Below are positions 18,189 to 33,815 of a DNA stretch of 64,000 nt, piece after piece; positions within the stretch are counted from its first letter, which is position 1; each line of letters opens with the position of its first letter. Under the pieces are notes generated by a model. The model did no database searches and was not told the origin of the DNA. It worked only from the letters and a program-made list of their open reading frames with translations. The DNA is from Parahaliea maris (GTDB lineage: Bacteria > Pseudomonadota > Gammaproteobacteria > Pseudomonadales > Halieaceae): NCBI RefSeq assembly GCF_008064665.1, contig NZ_VRZA01000002.1, forward strand, positions 558,001 to 622,000. Reading direction: 5' to 3'. The translations under genes and the position numbers were made by a program.

Positions 18189-18893
18189 ATGTTGAAAGTC
18201 AGTATTTACCGCTACAATCCCGAAACCGACGACAAGCCCCGGATGCAGGACTTCGATTTCGACACCCAGGGCAAGGACCTGATGGTGCTGGACGTGCTGG
18301 AGCAGCTCAAGGCCGAAGACACCACCATCACCTACCGCCGCTCCTGCCGCGAGGGTGTATGTGGCTCCGACGGCCTGAACATGAACGGCAAGAATGGCCT
18401 CGCCTGCATCACGCCCCTGTCGGAAACCGTCAAGGGCAACAAGCTGGTGATTCGCCCGCTGCCCGGCCTGCCGGTGGTGCGTGACCTGGTTGTGGACATG
18501 AGCATGTTCTACGCCCAGTATGAAAAGGTGCAGCCCTACCTGCAGAACAACACGCCGGCGCCGGCTATCGAGCGTCTGCAGTCTCCGGAAGATCGCGCCA
18601 AGCTGGACGGCCTGTACGAGTGCATCCTGTGCGCCTGCTGTTCCACCAGCTGCCCGTCGTTCTGGTGGAACCCCGACCGCTTCATCGGTCCCGCCGGCCT
18701 GCTGCAGTCCTACCGCTTCCTGGCGGACAGCCGCGACACCGCAACCGACGAGCGCCTGGCCAAGCTGGACGATCCCTTCAGCGTGTTCCGTTGTCACGGT
18801 ATTCAGAACTGTGTCAATGTGTGCCCCAAGGGCCTGAACCCAACGAAGGCGATTGGCCACATCCGCAACATGCTCCTGTCGCGCGCGACTTGA
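18189..18893 (+). CDS. sdhB: Succinate dehydrogenase iron-sulfur subunit SdhB
   Basis: 234 residues. The N-terminal plant-type ferredoxin domain carries the 2Fe-2S cysteines in SCREGVCGSDGLNMNG. The C-terminal domain has CILCACCSTSCP and CHGIQNCVNVCPKGLNP for the 4Fe-4S and 3Fe-4S clusters. It relays electrons from FAD to quinone. It is the last gene of sdhCDAB, and a terminator follows 5 bases after the stop. Confidence 0.98.
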   Translation: MLKVSIYRYNPETDDKPRMQDFDFDTQGKDLMVLDVLEQLKAEDTTITYRRSCREGVCGSDGLNMNGKNGLACITPLSETVKGNKLVIRPLPGLPVVRDLVVDMSMFYAQYEKVQPYLQNNTPAPAIERLQSPEDRAKLDGLYECILCACCSTSCPSFWWNPDRFIGPAGLLQSYRFLADSRDTATDERLAKLDDPFSVFRCHGIQNCVNVCPKGLNPTKAIGHIRNMLLSRAT

Positions 18894-18898
18894 CATTA

Positions 18899-18924
18899 AA
18901 CAGGCCCCGCAAGGGCCTGTTTTT
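18899..18924 (+). terminator. Rho-independent terminator after sdhB
   Basis: A 9-bp perfect stem AACAGGCCC / GGGCCTGTT with a 5-nt loop, followed by T residues. It separates sdhCDAB from sucAB, although some read-through is likely. Confidence 0.85.
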
Positions 18925-18936
18925 AAAGAAGTTTTA

Positions 18937-19033
18937 CTGCGCCTTCGCCCTCCCGATGCTAAGGCGCAGCATTGAAAATCTGGGACCGGGGCCACGGCGG
19001 CCCCCCTGCGGCGTGTACCTCATGCGCCGCAGG
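18937..19033 (+). ncRNA. Candidate structured leader of sucA (three hairpins)
   Basis: Between the sdhB terminator and sucA three hairpins follow one another: CTGCGCCTT / AAGGCGCAG (18937-18945 with 18961-18969), a GGGGCC / GGCCCC stem near 18988-19004, and CCTGCGGCG / CGCCGCAGG (19005-19013 with 19025-19033). The last ends about 40 bases before the sucA ATG. Conserved RNA motifs have been described upstream of sucA in other proteobacteria; whether this is one cannot be decided by eye. Confidence 0.4.
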
Positions 19034-19074
19034 TCGCCGGGCGCCGGCCGTTTTATCCTGCCGGAAAGGTCACG

Positions 19075-21927
<2,853 letters not shown>

Positions 21928-21950
21928 CGATCGCATTTAAAGGAAGCGAA

Positions 21951-23180
21951 ATGGCACACAAAATCAAGGCACCCACGTTCCCGGAATCTGTAGCCGATGG
22001 CGAAATCGCCGTGTGGCACAAGCAGGAAGGGGAGGCCGTTGCTCGCGACGAGCTGCTGGTGGAAATCGAGACCGACAAGGTGGTGATGGAAGTGGTCGCC
22101 CCCGAAGATGGCGTCATTACCAAGATCTACGCCGCCGAGGGTGACACCATCGAAAGCGAACAGTTGCTGGCGGACCTCGAAGTCGGCGCCAGCGCCAGCG
22201 CCGGAGCAGCGCCCGCCGCCGCCGCGGAAGCGGCACCGGCTGCAGCGGACGAGTCCGCGGCCGAGCCGCTGCTGGGCCCCGCTGCCCGCCAGCTGGTGGA
22301 AGAGCACAAGCTCGATCCCGCCCAGATCACCGGCACCGGCAAGGGCGGTCGCGTCACCAAGGAAGATGTCCTGAATCACCTGAAAGCGGCGCCCAAGGCC
22401 GAGGCCAAGCCAGCGCCGGCTCCTGCTCCGGCGCCTACACCCGCCGCTGCGGCGCCTGCCGCCCAGCCCTCAGGCGAGCGCGTCGAGAAGCGTGTGCCGA
22501 TGACCCGGATGCGCGCCCGTATCGCCCAGCGTCTGCTGCAGGCGTCCCAGGAAACGGCCATGCTCACCACCTTCAACGAGGTGAACATGGCGCCGGTGAT
22601 GGAACTGCGCCGCAAGTACAAGGACCAGTTCGAGAAAACCCACAACGGCACCCGTCTTGGCTTTATGGGCCTGTTCGTCAAAGCCTGCTGCGAGGCGCTC
22701 AAGCGTTTCCCGGAAGTGAATGCCTCCATCGACGGCAACGACGTGGTATACCACGGCTACCAGGACATCGGTGTTGCCGTGTCCACCGAAGGCGGCCTGG
22801 TGGTACCCGTGATTCGCGACGCCGACTTCATGAGCGTTGCCGATGTAGAAGCGGCGATTCGCGACCTCGGCCTGAAAGCCCGCGACAACAAGCTGTCCAT
22901 CGACGAGATGACCGGTGGCACGTTTACCGTGACCAACGGCGGTGTGTTCGGCTCGCTGATGTCCACCCCTATCCTCAACCCGCCGCAGACCGGTATTCTG
23001 GGTATGCACAAGATCCAGGAACGCCCGATGGCGGTGAATGGCGAGGTGGTCATCCTGCCGATGATGTACCTGGCCCTGTCTTACGATCACCGCCTGATCG
23101 ATGGCAAGACCGCCGTGCAGTTCCTGGTAGCCGTCAAGGACCTGATCGAAGACCCGGCGCGGATTCTGCTGCAGCTCTGA
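21951..23180 (+). CDS. sucB: Dihydrolipoyl succinyltransferase SucB (E2)
   Basis: 409 residues. A single N-terminal lipoyl domain (lysine in [11 protein letters not shown], near residue 43) is followed by an Ala/Pro-rich linker. An E3-binding domain comes next ([26 protein letters not shown]), then a second Ala/Pro linker and the catalytic domain with [10 protein letters not shown] (active His) near residue 380. It moves the succinyl group to CoA and forms the core of the 2-oxoglutarate dehydrogenase complex. Confidence 0.98.
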   Translation: MAHKIKAPTFPESVADGEIAVWHKQEGEAVARDELLVEIETDKVVMEVVAPEDGVITKIYAAEGDTIESEQLLADLEVGASASAGAAPAAAAEAAPAAADESAAEPLLGPAARQLVEEHKLDPAQITGTGKGGRVTKEDVLNHLKAAPKAEAKPAPAPAPAPTPAAAAPAAQPSGERVEKRVPMTRMRARIAQRLLQASQETAMLTTFNEVNMAPVMELRRKYKDQFEKTHNGTRLGFMGLFVKACCEALKRFPEVNASIDGNDVVYHGYQDIGVAVSTEGGLVVPVIRDADFMSVADVEAAIRDLGLKARDNKLSIDEMTGGTFTVTNGGVFGSLMSTPILNPPQTGILGMHKIQERPMAVNGEVVILPMMYLALSYDHRLIDGKTAVQFLVAVKDLIEDPARILLQL

Positions 23181-23227
23181 GGGCTGCAGGACGAATCCCC
23201 GGCTAACCCGTTTACCTTCTGGAATGA

Positions 23228-24670
<1,443 letters not shown>

Positions 24671-24688
24671 GGCTCTGCGGGCAAAAAA

Positions 24689-24714
24689 GCAAACTGTGAA
24701 GACAGGCAGTTTGC
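24689..24714 (-). terminator. Hairpin between lpd and sucC, terminator-like only on the minus strand
   Basis: GCAAACTG and CAGTTTGC form an 8-bp stem. The T tract that would make it an intrinsic terminator lies only on the minus-strand side (complement of 24683-24688). No minus-strand gene is apparent upstream, so it would stop antisense transcription or is a remnant. Confidence 0.35.
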
Positions 24715-24737
24715 GCCACAAAAGAGTAAAATCCGTC

Positions 24738-24820
24738 CCCGGCGCGCAACCATAACAGCCTAATATTGGTGCCGGAGGACAAAGCAGGTGACGGGAGCTG
24801 ATGGAGGCCTCCGCGCCGGG
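24738..24820 (+). ncRNA. Candidate structured leader of sucC
   Basis: CCCGGCGCG (24738-24746) and CGCGCCGGG (24812-24820) form a perfect 9-bp outer stem enclosing 65 bases. The 3' side holds a further GGAGGCCTCC palindrome, and the element ends 34 bases before the sucC ATG. A closing stem around an internal region is the layout of a cis-regulatory RNA. A motif upstream of sucC has been reported in some Gammaproteobacteria; identity with it is untested. Confidence 0.4.
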
Positions 24821-24854
24821 TAACCCTTAACCCAAGACGAGAACGGGATAGAGC

Positions 24855-26896
<2,042 letters not shown>

Positions 26897-26920
26897 GCCG
26901 TGTAGCCACAAGCCAACAGA

Positions 26921-26955
26921 AGGCCCCGGCAGTTTGCGCTGCCGGGGCCTTTTCG
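26921..26955 (+). terminator. Rho-independent terminator after sucD
   Basis: A 12-bp perfect stem (AGGCCCCGGCAG / CTGCCGGGGCCT) with a 6-nt loop, followed by TTTT. Confidence 0.9.
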
Positions 26956-26969
26956 TATCCGCCTGCAAC

Positions 26970-27010
26970 AAAAGAAAAGGGCCCACCCGCTGCTGCACGG
27001 GTGGGCCCTT
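26970..27010 (-). terminator. Rho-independent terminator of the UrcA gene
   Basis: AAGGGCCCACCCG / CGGGTGGGCCCTT is a perfect 13-bp stem with an 8-nt loop. On the minus strand it runs into a T-rich tract, about 97 bases after the UrcA stop. It also provides a second barrier to plus-strand transcription from sucD. Confidence 0.8.
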
Positions 27011-27106
27011 CTGTCTCTGCCTGGCGGTGCTCGCGAACCAGGGGTTTGTTCGCGGGCGATACCCGTCCCGGTACCTGCCAGGCAGGGCAGACTGGTAGCG
27101 CCGTCC

Positions 27107-27553
27107 CTAGCGCTCTGCGACCTGCTCGTCGCTACCAACCAGGCGGCCGGTCTGGGCCAGGTGATACTGGCTGAGGCCGTAGTGGTTGATATCGGCTACA
27201 GCCCCGTCCATGGCGTCAGAAAGGCAGCCCTGCCATTCCCGGTGGCGGTTCAGGTCGCGGCCGTTCTTGGTCGCGCTGGGGCCACACACCGCCTGGGCGG
27301 CACCCTCGATGCGGGTGTAAAGGGTGTTGACGCCGGCCTGAGACTCCAACCGCAAGTCGGCGTAGGAGACGGTCACGGCCCGGGTGGCCTTGCCTTTGGC
27401 CTGCTCGATCACGGGTGCCCGGATGGCGGTGGCGTGTTCGGTGACGCGGGTTTCTTCCATGGGGCCAGCGGCCAGGGTGGAGGCACTACCCAGGGCCATC
27501 GCTGCGCCCAGTGCCAGTGCCGAACAAATGCTCTTGCTGTTTGAGTGTTTCAT
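27107..27553 (-). CDS. UrcA-family exported protein
   Basis: 148 residues from the ATG at 27553. A longer in-frame start at 27742 would place about 63 unlikely residues before an obvious signal peptide (MKHSNSKSICSALALGAAMA, cleavage near ASTLAAG). The mature region carries the UrcA pattern: VTVSYADLRLESQAGVNTLY, then RIEGAAQAVCG and a second Cys in WQGCLSDAMDGAV. Family function is unknown. It is divergent from a membrane-anchored transcription regulator, which may respond to the same cue. Confidence 0.8.
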   Translation of the reverse strand: MKHSNSKSICSALALGAAMALGSASTLAAGPMEETRVTEHATAIRAPVIEQAKGKATRAVTVSYADLRLESQAGVNTLYTRIEGAAQAVCGPSATKNGRDLNRHREWQGCLSDAMDGAVADINHYGLSQYHLAQTGRLVGSDEQVAER

Positions 27554-27824
27554 TTCACAATCCCTCGTGTGGTTTGGTTTACCGGCTTGGGGCCTGTTCA
27601 GGTCATCCCGCTCACCGTGGTAACAAGGAAACCACAAGATCAGAAAAAACACCGGACGAAGAGAGGATGGTTTGATGATTTCCTTGTGATGGAAATGTGA
27701 TGGCTTAAAAATCAAAGATTTATATGCCTTATTTGAGGTCATGCATTCAAATAATTCAGAATAGTTTCACTGGCAGCATCACACTTTCCGAACCATAGTT
27801 ACCACTGAGCTATGTGATCAGGGC

Positions 27825-30185
27825 ATGGGGTGGCCGCGTAACATGGCAAAACGGTGGCTGTTATCGAAGGGCCAATTTTGTGAGGAGACCAAAGTCCTCT
27901 CGGGACCGTCGGGCGAGGTATCGCTCGAGCCCCGGGTGGCGGCGTTGCTAGTTGAGTTTCTGCGCCACCCCGGCGAGGTGCTCAGTCATGAGGACCTGTT
28001 AACCCGGGTCTGGAAGGGCCGTTTGGTCAGCGACGAGGCCGTCCGCCGGGCCGTGTCCAACCTGCGTCACGGACTGCAGGAGGCCGGCTTTGGCAAGCCA
28101 CTGAAAACCCTCCATAAGAAAGGCTACCTTTGTGAGCTGTCGGCGGAATTGCAGGAATCTCGCAAGGAAAAGCCACGGCAGGTGGTCCACCACATACCGC
28201 GCAGGCCCTCCCTCAGCTGGCAGTTGCTTTACCACAGCCTGGTCATTCTGTTGTTGATATCCCTGGGTGTCGGCAGCAGCGTTCTGCTGTGGCGGCACTT
28301 TACCCCGCCGGCCGGTGAAGCCGCCCACGCCGGCCCGGTGGTGGAACTGCCGATTACCATCGCCGTGCTGCCATTCGCCAATTTTGTCGAGGACGAGGAG
28401 GCCCGCCTGTTCGCCGACGGCATGGCGGAGGAACTGATTACCCTGCTGGCCCGGGTTCACCTGTTCCGGGTTACTTCTCGCAGCTCGTCCCAGGTCTACG
28501 AGGGGGAGCAGATCGATGTGCGCGAGGTGGGCCGTGAGCTGGGGGTTACCTACCTGATCGAGGGCAGCGTGCGGCGGGAAAATGACCGCCTGAGAGTGAA
28601 TGCTGCCCTTATCAATACCCGCACGGGATTCCAGGTTTGGGCTGGTACCTTCCGTCAGGACCGGCCCGCCGACTTGCTGGCCGTGCAGGCCGACATCGCC
28701 AGGGAAGTGTCCCGTGCCCTCCGGGTCGTGCTGGTGGATGATGAACGCCGCCACGATCAGCTCACTCCCGAGTATCTCGCGGCGCGCGCCGAGTACCGCA
28801 AGGGCGTCAAACTGATGGAGAGCTGGCACAGCGAGGATGTGGTGGCCGCCATCGGCCACCTGCAGCGGGCCATCAGTATCGACCCTGACTTTGCCGAGGC
28901 CTATGTCGCCCTGGCCGACGTGCTGGCCACACGGGCCAGCGACCAGAACAACTTCCCGGAAGTGGCCGATACCATTCGTACGCTCAGCGAACGGGCCCTG
29001 GAACTGGCCCCGGATATGGGGGCGGCCTATGTGGCACGCTCCTCGGTCGCCAGCGGTCACCGCGATATCGCTGCGGCCGAAGCAGACCTGCGCCGCGGGC
29101 TGCGCCTGAGCCCCAGCTATTCGCCGGGTTACGAGCGACTGGCGGAACTTCTGTTCTTCTCTCGTGGCGACGTAGAGGGCGCGACGGCCATGATCGATCA
29201 GGCCATCGCCCTCGATCCGTTACGGCCCCGCAATTACCACATCAAGGGTTACTTCGAGACTTTCCAGTGCCACTACGATGAAGCCCTGAAACTGGAGAAG
29301 GAGGCCCTGCGGCTGGAGCCGCGTTTTCGCTCGGCCCTGGCCAGCCTGGGCAGTATTTCCGGCTTCCAGGGGAATCTGGCCCTGGCGGTGGATTACCTGC
29401 AGCAGGCACTGGCCATGGACCCGGCCAGTGGCTGGCTGAAACTGCGGTTGTTAAGGGCGCAGCTGGACCTGGGCAACCTGGAGGCAGCTGCCGCGCTCAA
29501 CAGCCCACCCACCGCTGCAGGGTCGGTTCTACTGGCGGCGTTTGCCGAAGATGACGCCGCACTGGTCGACGCACTCTACAGCGGTGACCCGCGGGAACTG
29601 GCGATGCTGTCCCCCTGGCATCTCAGCCACTTCCTGCTGCACGCCGCCCTGGTCACCGGCGACTACGACCACGCCCAGGGCCTGTTGGAGAAGGTGTACC
29701 CGGACTGGGACGAGCTGCGCGAGTTTCACAGCGAGGATCACCTGCTCCTGCTGGAGCGGCTCCCTGCCTACCTCAATATGCTGGTACTGCAGCGCTACGC
29801 CAACCCCGCTGGGGGAAGTGTCGCCGAGCTGTCCAGTGTGTCCCGGTCTCTCGAACAACTGGTTGAGGGCTCAACCAACTGCGTGCCCCGGGCGGTGGCG
29901 ATTTCCCTGGCGTTGGCGGAGCTGACGGCTGGCGACAGTGGCTCGGCTTCCATGCAGCTGTTGCAGTCCGTGCGCGGTGGTCAGTTACTGCCCTCGGCCT
30001 GGTGGATGCTGAGAGGGCATCCCGCCTTTGCCGGCCTCGAGGATGTGCCGGGCTACACTGCACTGCTCGCGGAGGGGGAAGCCCTGGCCAGCCTGCAGCG
30101 GGAGCTGCACGAGAACCTCGCCGCGGAGGAGACCGAAACCGCCGGGCGGTCGGAGCCTGAAGCGGAGGACGGAGAGCTGTACTAG
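27825..30185 (+). CDS. Membrane-anchored winged-helix regulator with TolB-like and TPR domains
   Basis: 786 residues (a second ATG at 27843 is possible). Domains in order: an OmpR/ToxR-type winged helix (about 20-105, [31 protein letters not shown]), one membrane helix (about 128-153), a TolB/adenylate-cyclase-associated domain (about 175-305, [35 protein letters not shown]), then tetratricopeptide helices (about 310-560) and a helical tail. The layout resembles CadC-type regulators that read DNA from the membrane. The ligand and targets are unknown. The 271-base gap to the divergent UrcA gene is AT-rich for this genome and must hold both promoters. Confidence 0.85.
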   Translation: MGWPRNMAKRWLLSKGQFCEETKVLSGPSGEVSLEPRVAALLVEFLRHPGEVLSHEDLLTRVWKGRLVSDEAVRRAVSNLRHGLQEAGFGKPLKTLHKKGYLCELSAELQESRKEKPRQVVHHIPRRPSLSWQLLYHSLVILLLISLGVGSSVLLWRHFTPPAGEAAHAGPVVELPITIAVLPFANFVEDEEARLFADGMAEELITLLARVHLFRVTSRSSSQVYEGEQIDVREVGRELGVTYLIEGSVRRENDRLRVNAALINTRTGFQVWAGTFRQDRPADLLAVQADIAREVSRALRVVLVDDERRHDQLTPEYLAARAEYRKGVKLMESWHSEDVVAAIGHLQRAISIDPDFAEAYVALADVLATRASDQNNFPEVADTIRTLSERALELAPDMGAAYVARSSVASGHRDIAAAEADLRRGLRLSPSYSPGYERLAELLFFSRGDVEGATAMIDQAIALDPLRPRNYHIKGYFETFQCHYDEALKLEKEALRLEPRFRSALASLGSISGFQGNLALAVDYLQQALAMDPASGWLKLRLLRAQLDLGNLEAAAALNSPPTAAGSVLLAAFAEDDAALVDALYSGDPRELAMLSPWHLSHFLLHAALVTGDYDHAQGLLEKVYPDWDELREFHSEDHLLLLERLPAYLNMLVLQRYANPAGGSVAELSSVSRSLEQLVEGSTNCVPRAVAISLALAELTAGDSGSASMQLLQSVRGGQLLPSAWWMLRGHPAFAGLEDVPGYTALLAEGEALASLQRELHENLAAEETETAGRSEPEAEDGELY

Positions 30186-30264
30186 CGCCCTTGAAATTCA
30201 AGCTGTAGTCCCCATCTCCTTGCCCAACCCAGTCGTTCAATCCGGAGATAAACAAGAGGGACCC

Positions 30265-32184
30265 ATGACTGCCGACGTTCAAAAAGAAACCCTGGGCTTC
30301 CAGACCGAAGCGAAGCAACTCCTGCACCTGATGATCCACTCCCTGTACAGCAACCGGGAGATATTCCTGCGCGAGCTGATTTCCAACGCCTCGGACGCCA
30401 TCGACAAGCTGCGCTTCGCCGCGCTGTCGGACGAATCACTGCTGGAAGGGCAGGGCGACTACCAGGTCCAGGTCGACGTGGACAAGGACGCAGGTACCAT
30501 CACCATCAGTGACAACGGCATCGGCATGACCCGCGATGAGGTGATCGAGAACCTTGGCACCATCGCCAAGTCCGGCACCGCCGCCTTCCTCGACAACCTC
30601 ACCGGCGACCAGAAAAAGGATTCCCAGCTGATCGGCCAGTTCGGCGTGGGCTTCTACTCTGCCTTCATCGTTGCCGACCGTGTGGAAGTCCACACCCGCA
30701 AGGCCGGTGGCGCCACCGATGCCGGCGTTGTCTGGGAATCTGCGGGCGAGTCCGAGTTCTCCATCGAGGCCCGCGACAAAAGCACCCGGGGCACCTCCAT
30801 CACCCTGTTCCTGAAAGACGACTGCAAGGAATTCGCGGACGATTTCCGCGTGCGCAGCGTGATCAAGAAATACTCCGATCACATCTCCGTGCCGGTACTG
30901 ATGCAGAAACCGGCGGCACCCGTGGCCGAAGAGGGCGAGGAGCCGGCCGAGCCCAGCGCCCCCGAGTACGAGGCGGTGAACGAAGCCACCGCCCTGTGGA
31001 CCCTGCCACGCAACGAGATCAGCGACGAGGAGTACAAGGCGTTCTACGGCAACGTGTCCCACGATTTCGAGGAGCCCCTGAGCTGGAGCCACAACAAGGT
31101 GGAGGGCAAACTGGAGTACACCAGCCTGCTGTACCTGCCCAAGCGCGCGCCCTTCGATATGTGGAACCGCGACATGGCGCGGGGCCTCAAGCTCTACGTC
31201 CAGCGCACCTTTATCATGGATGAGGCGGACCAGTTCCTGCCGCTGTACCTGCGTTTCGTCAAAGGGGTGGTGGACTCCAATGACCTGCCTCTGAACGTGT
31301 CCCGTGAAATCCTGCAGCAGGACGGTGCGGTGGAATCCATGCGCAGCGCCCTCACCAAGCGGGTGCTGGATATGCTGGGCAAACTGGCGAAGAAAGAAGG
31401 CGACGACTACGCCAACTTCTGGAAAGAGTTTGGCCAGGTGCTGAAGGAAGGCCCCGCCGAGGACTTTGCCAACAAGGAAAAGATTGCCAAGCTGCTGCGC
31501 TTTGCCACGACCCACACCGACCAGGCCGACCAGGACCAGTCGCTGGAAGATTATGTGGCGCGGATGCAAGACGGGCAGGACAAGATCTACTACGTGGTCG
31601 CGGAGAACTTCAATACCGCCAAGAGCAGCCCGCACCTCGAGGTCTTCCGCAAGAAGGGCATCGAAGTGCTGCTGTTGTCCGATCGCGTTGACGACTGGCT
31701 GATGAATCACCTGCAGGAATTCGACGGCAAGCCCCTGCAGGATGTCGCTCGCGGTTCCCTCGACCTGGCTTCTGACTCGGAAGAGGAAAAGGCCGAACAG
31801 GAAAAACTGGAGAAGGAGAGCGAAGGCCTGGTAGAGCGCCTGGGCAAAGTGCTGGAAGACAAGGTGGCGGAAGTGCGTGCCACCAGCCGCCTGACCGAAT
31901 CAGCCGCCTGCCTGGTGGTGGGCGACCACGACATGGGTGCCCAGATGCGTCGCATCCTGGAGGCCGCCGGGCAGCCGGTGCCGGACTCCAAACCGATCCT
32001 GGAAGTCAATCCGGGCCACCCGCTGGTGAAAATGCTCGACGCCGAGGCCGACGAAGACCGTTACGCCGACCTGGCCAATATCGTGTTCGACCAGGCGACC
32101 CTGGCAGAGGGCGGCCAACTGGAGGATCCCGCCAGTTACGTGTCCAGGCTCAACAAGCTCCTGCTGGCCACCATGGCAGGCTAG
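30265..32184 (+). CDS. htpG: Molecular chaperone HtpG (Hsp90)
   Basis: 639 residues from the ATG at 30265, which follows AGAGGGA. The frame is open further upstream into the previous gene and that part is not used. The GHKL ATPase domain shows [21 protein letters not shown] and [11 protein letters not shown]. The middle domain has the catalytic Arg region RALF-like [10 protein letters not shown], and the C-terminal dimer domain runs to the end. HtpG folds client proteins under heat and other stress. No sigma32-type promoter was identified with confidence. Confidence 0.97.
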   Translation: MTADVQKETLGFQTEAKQLLHLMIHSLYSNREIFLRELISNASDAIDKLRFAALSDESLLEGQGDYQVQVDVDKDAGTITISDNGIGMTRDEVIENLGTIAKSGTAAFLDNLTGDQKKDSQLIGQFGVGFYSAFIVADRVEVHTRKAGGATDAGVVWESAGESEFSIEARDKSTRGTSITLFLKDDCKEFADDFRVRSVIKKYSDHISVPVLMQKPAAPVAEEGEEPAEPSAPEYEAVNEATALWTLPRNEISDEEYKAFYGNVSHDFEEPLSWSHNKVEGKLEYTSLLYLPKRAPFDMWNRDMARGLKLYVQRTFIMDEADQFLPLYLRFVKGVVDSNDLPLNVSREILQQDGAVESMRSALTKRVLDMLGKLAKKEGDDYANFWKEFGQVLKEGPAEDFANKEKIAKLLRFATTHTDQADQDQSLEDYVARMQDGQDKIYYVVAENFNTAKSSPHLEVFRKKGIEVLLLSDRVDDWLMNHLQEFDGKPLQDVARGSLDLASDSEEEKAEQEKLEKESEGLVERLGKVLEDKVAEVRATSRLTESAACLVVGDHDMGAQMRRILEAAGQPVPDSKPILEVNPGHPLVKMLDAEADEDRYADLANIVFDQATLAEGGQLEDPASYVSRLNKLLLATMAG

Positions 32185-32241
32185 GGCTTCGCCCTCACTG
32201 GCGGGGCGCTGTCGGCGCCCCCCGCATTGCTGGTAGACTCG

Positions 32242-32270
32242 ACCCCGCCCGGTAGCCCCGGGCGGGGTTT
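32242..32270 (+). terminator. Probable terminator after htpG
   Basis: An 11-bp stem ACCCCGCCCGG / CCGGGCGGGGT with a 5-nt loop and a short T stretch (TTT), 57 bases after htpG and 26 bases before gpsA. Confidence 0.6.
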
Positions 32271-32295
32271 ATCATAATAACGTCGGGAAAACCCT

Positions 32296-33312
32296 ATGTT
32301 GCACACCCATCGTGTCGCCGTCCTCGGCGGCGGCAGCTTTGGCACCGTGATTGCCAACCTCATCGCGACCAACGGTCACCCGGTCTGCCTCTGGCTGCGC
32401 AATGAGCAGCGGGTCGAGGCGATCAACCGCGACCATGAGAACGCCGAATACCTGCCCGGTTACTCCCTCGATCCGCACCTGTGCGCCACGACCTCGCTGG
32501 AGCAGGCCGCCGCGGGGATCGATATCCTGTTCATGGCGGTGCCCAGCGCGTCCTTTCGCGAGGTGGCACGGGCGGTGGCGAGCCTGGTGTCCCCGGGTAC
32601 TCTGCTGGTCAGCCTGACCAAGGGGGTGGAAGCCCCGGGCTTTTATCTCATGAGCGAAATCCTCGAACAGGAGTTGCCGGACAACCCCAGGGCTGTCCTC
32701 AGCGGCCCCAACCTGGCGGGCGAGATCGCTGCGGGCAATATCGCCGGTGCGGTGGTGGCCTCGCGCAGCGAGGAGATCAACGGCACCCTCCACGACCTGC
32801 TGCATGGCGAGCGCTTCCTGGTGTACGGTTCCCCGGACATGTACGGCGTGGAATTGGGGGGCGCGCTCAAGAATGTCTACGCGATTCTCGCCGGCCTCGG
32901 TGCCGCCCTCGACTTCGGTGAAAATACCACTGGCCTGCTCCTGACCCGGGCCCTCAGCGAAATGTCCCGCTTTGCCGTGCAGTGCGGGGCCAACCCGATG
33001 ACTTTCCTCGGCCTGGCAGGAGTAGGGGACCTGTTCGTGACCTGTTCCTCGCCCCTGTCACGCAACTACCGGATCGGCCAGGCCATCGGCCGCGGGCAGC
33101 CCCTTGCCGAGGTGCTGGCGGGCATGGACCAGGTGGCGGAGGGCATCAATACCCTGGAATTGCTCAAGGCACAGGCCGAGGTGCGCGGGGTGCACATGCC
33201 ACTGGTAAACGGCCTCTACGACATTCTCCACCACAGCCGTCCGGTGTCCGACCTGTTCAATGATATGATGAGCCGGGAACAGGCACAGGACGTGGAGTTC
33301 GTGGCGGCATAA
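32296..33312 (+). CDS. gpsA: Glycerol-3-phosphate dehydrogenase [NAD(P)+] GpsA
   Basis: 338 residues. The N-terminal Rossmann fold is VAVLGGGSFGTVIANLIA. SLTKGVE and SGPNLAGEIAAG follow, with the catalytic Lys region GGALKNVYAILAG and FLGLAGVGDLFVTCSSPLSRN. It makes sn-glycerol 3-phosphate from dihydroxyacetone phosphate for phospholipids. It heads a tight run gpsA-sixA-hydrolase-DUF4892, with sixA two bases downstream. Confidence 0.96.
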   Translation: MLHTHRVAVLGGGSFGTVIANLIATNGHPVCLWLRNEQRVEAINRDHENAEYLPGYSLDPHLCATTSLEQAAAGIDILFMAVPSASFREVARAVASLVSPGTLLVSLTKGVEAPGFYLMSEILEQELPDNPRAVLSGPNLAGEIAAGNIAGAVVASRSEEINGTLHDLLHGERFLVYGSPDMYGVELGGALKNVYAILAGLGAALDFGENTTGLLLTRALSEMSRFAVQCGANPMTFLGLAGVGDLFVTCSSPLSRNYRIGQAIGRGQPLAEVLAGMDQVAEGINTLELLKAQAEVRGVHMPLVNGLYDILHHSRPVSDLFNDMMSREQAQDVEFVAA

Positions 33313-33314
33313 CA

Positions 33315-33815
33315 ATGATCCTGACGATTTGGCGACACGGCGAAGCTGCCCCGGCAGTCAACGACCGGCTGCGGCAGCTGACGCCCCGGGGCGAACGGGA
33401 CGTAGCTCGTGGGGCACCGGCGCTGGCTGATCTCTGCCAGCGGCGCGGGGTTCCCGCGCCCGACCAGTTGTGGTTCAGCGAGTGGCAGCGCACCACCCAG
33501 ACCGCCGGGCTGATTGCCACTGCGCTGGCTTGTGACAAACGCGCCGAACGGGCCCTCATTCCCGGTGCTTCGGTGGCCGGGGTGGAACACGCGCTGGCGC
33601 CTCTGTTTGCGGCCGCTGACGGCCCCGCTCACCTCGTGCTGGTGTCTCACCAGCCGCTGGTGTCCTCGCTGGTGGATGTACTGCTGGGCGAGCATCGCGC
33701 GGCGCCGCCGCATCCCCCGGGCGGGCTTGTTACCCTTGAACTGAGTGCGCCCGCGGCTGCCTGCGGCCGCCTGTTGTGGTGGGCGTTTCCGCCCGATTTC
33801 GAGGCCGGCGCTTGA
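33315..33815 (+). CDS. sixA: Phosphohistidine phosphatase SixA
   Basis: 166 residues. A histidine-phosphatase fold with the catalytic RHGEAAP at residues 7-13 (WRHGEA), FSEWQRTTQTA and the second catalytic His in VLVSHQPLVSSLV. SixA removes phosphate from histidine in phosphotransfer proteins, in E. coli mainly of the nitrogen PTS. This genome also carries ptsP about 23 kb away, so that role is plausible. The stop overlaps the start of the next gene. Confidence 0.9.
   Translation: MILTIWRHGEAAPAVNDRLRQLTPRGERDVARGAPALADLCQRRGVPAPDQLWFSEWQRTTQTAGLIATALACDKRAERALIPGASVAGVEHALAPLFAAADGPAHLVLVSHQPLVSSLVDVLLGEHRAAPPHPPGGLVTLELSAPAAACGRLLWWAFPPDFEAGA

Noticed and set aside
27554-27742. An N-terminal extension of the UrcA protein
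   Set aside because: The extension precedes a perfect signal peptide at 27553, and its residues look non-coding.
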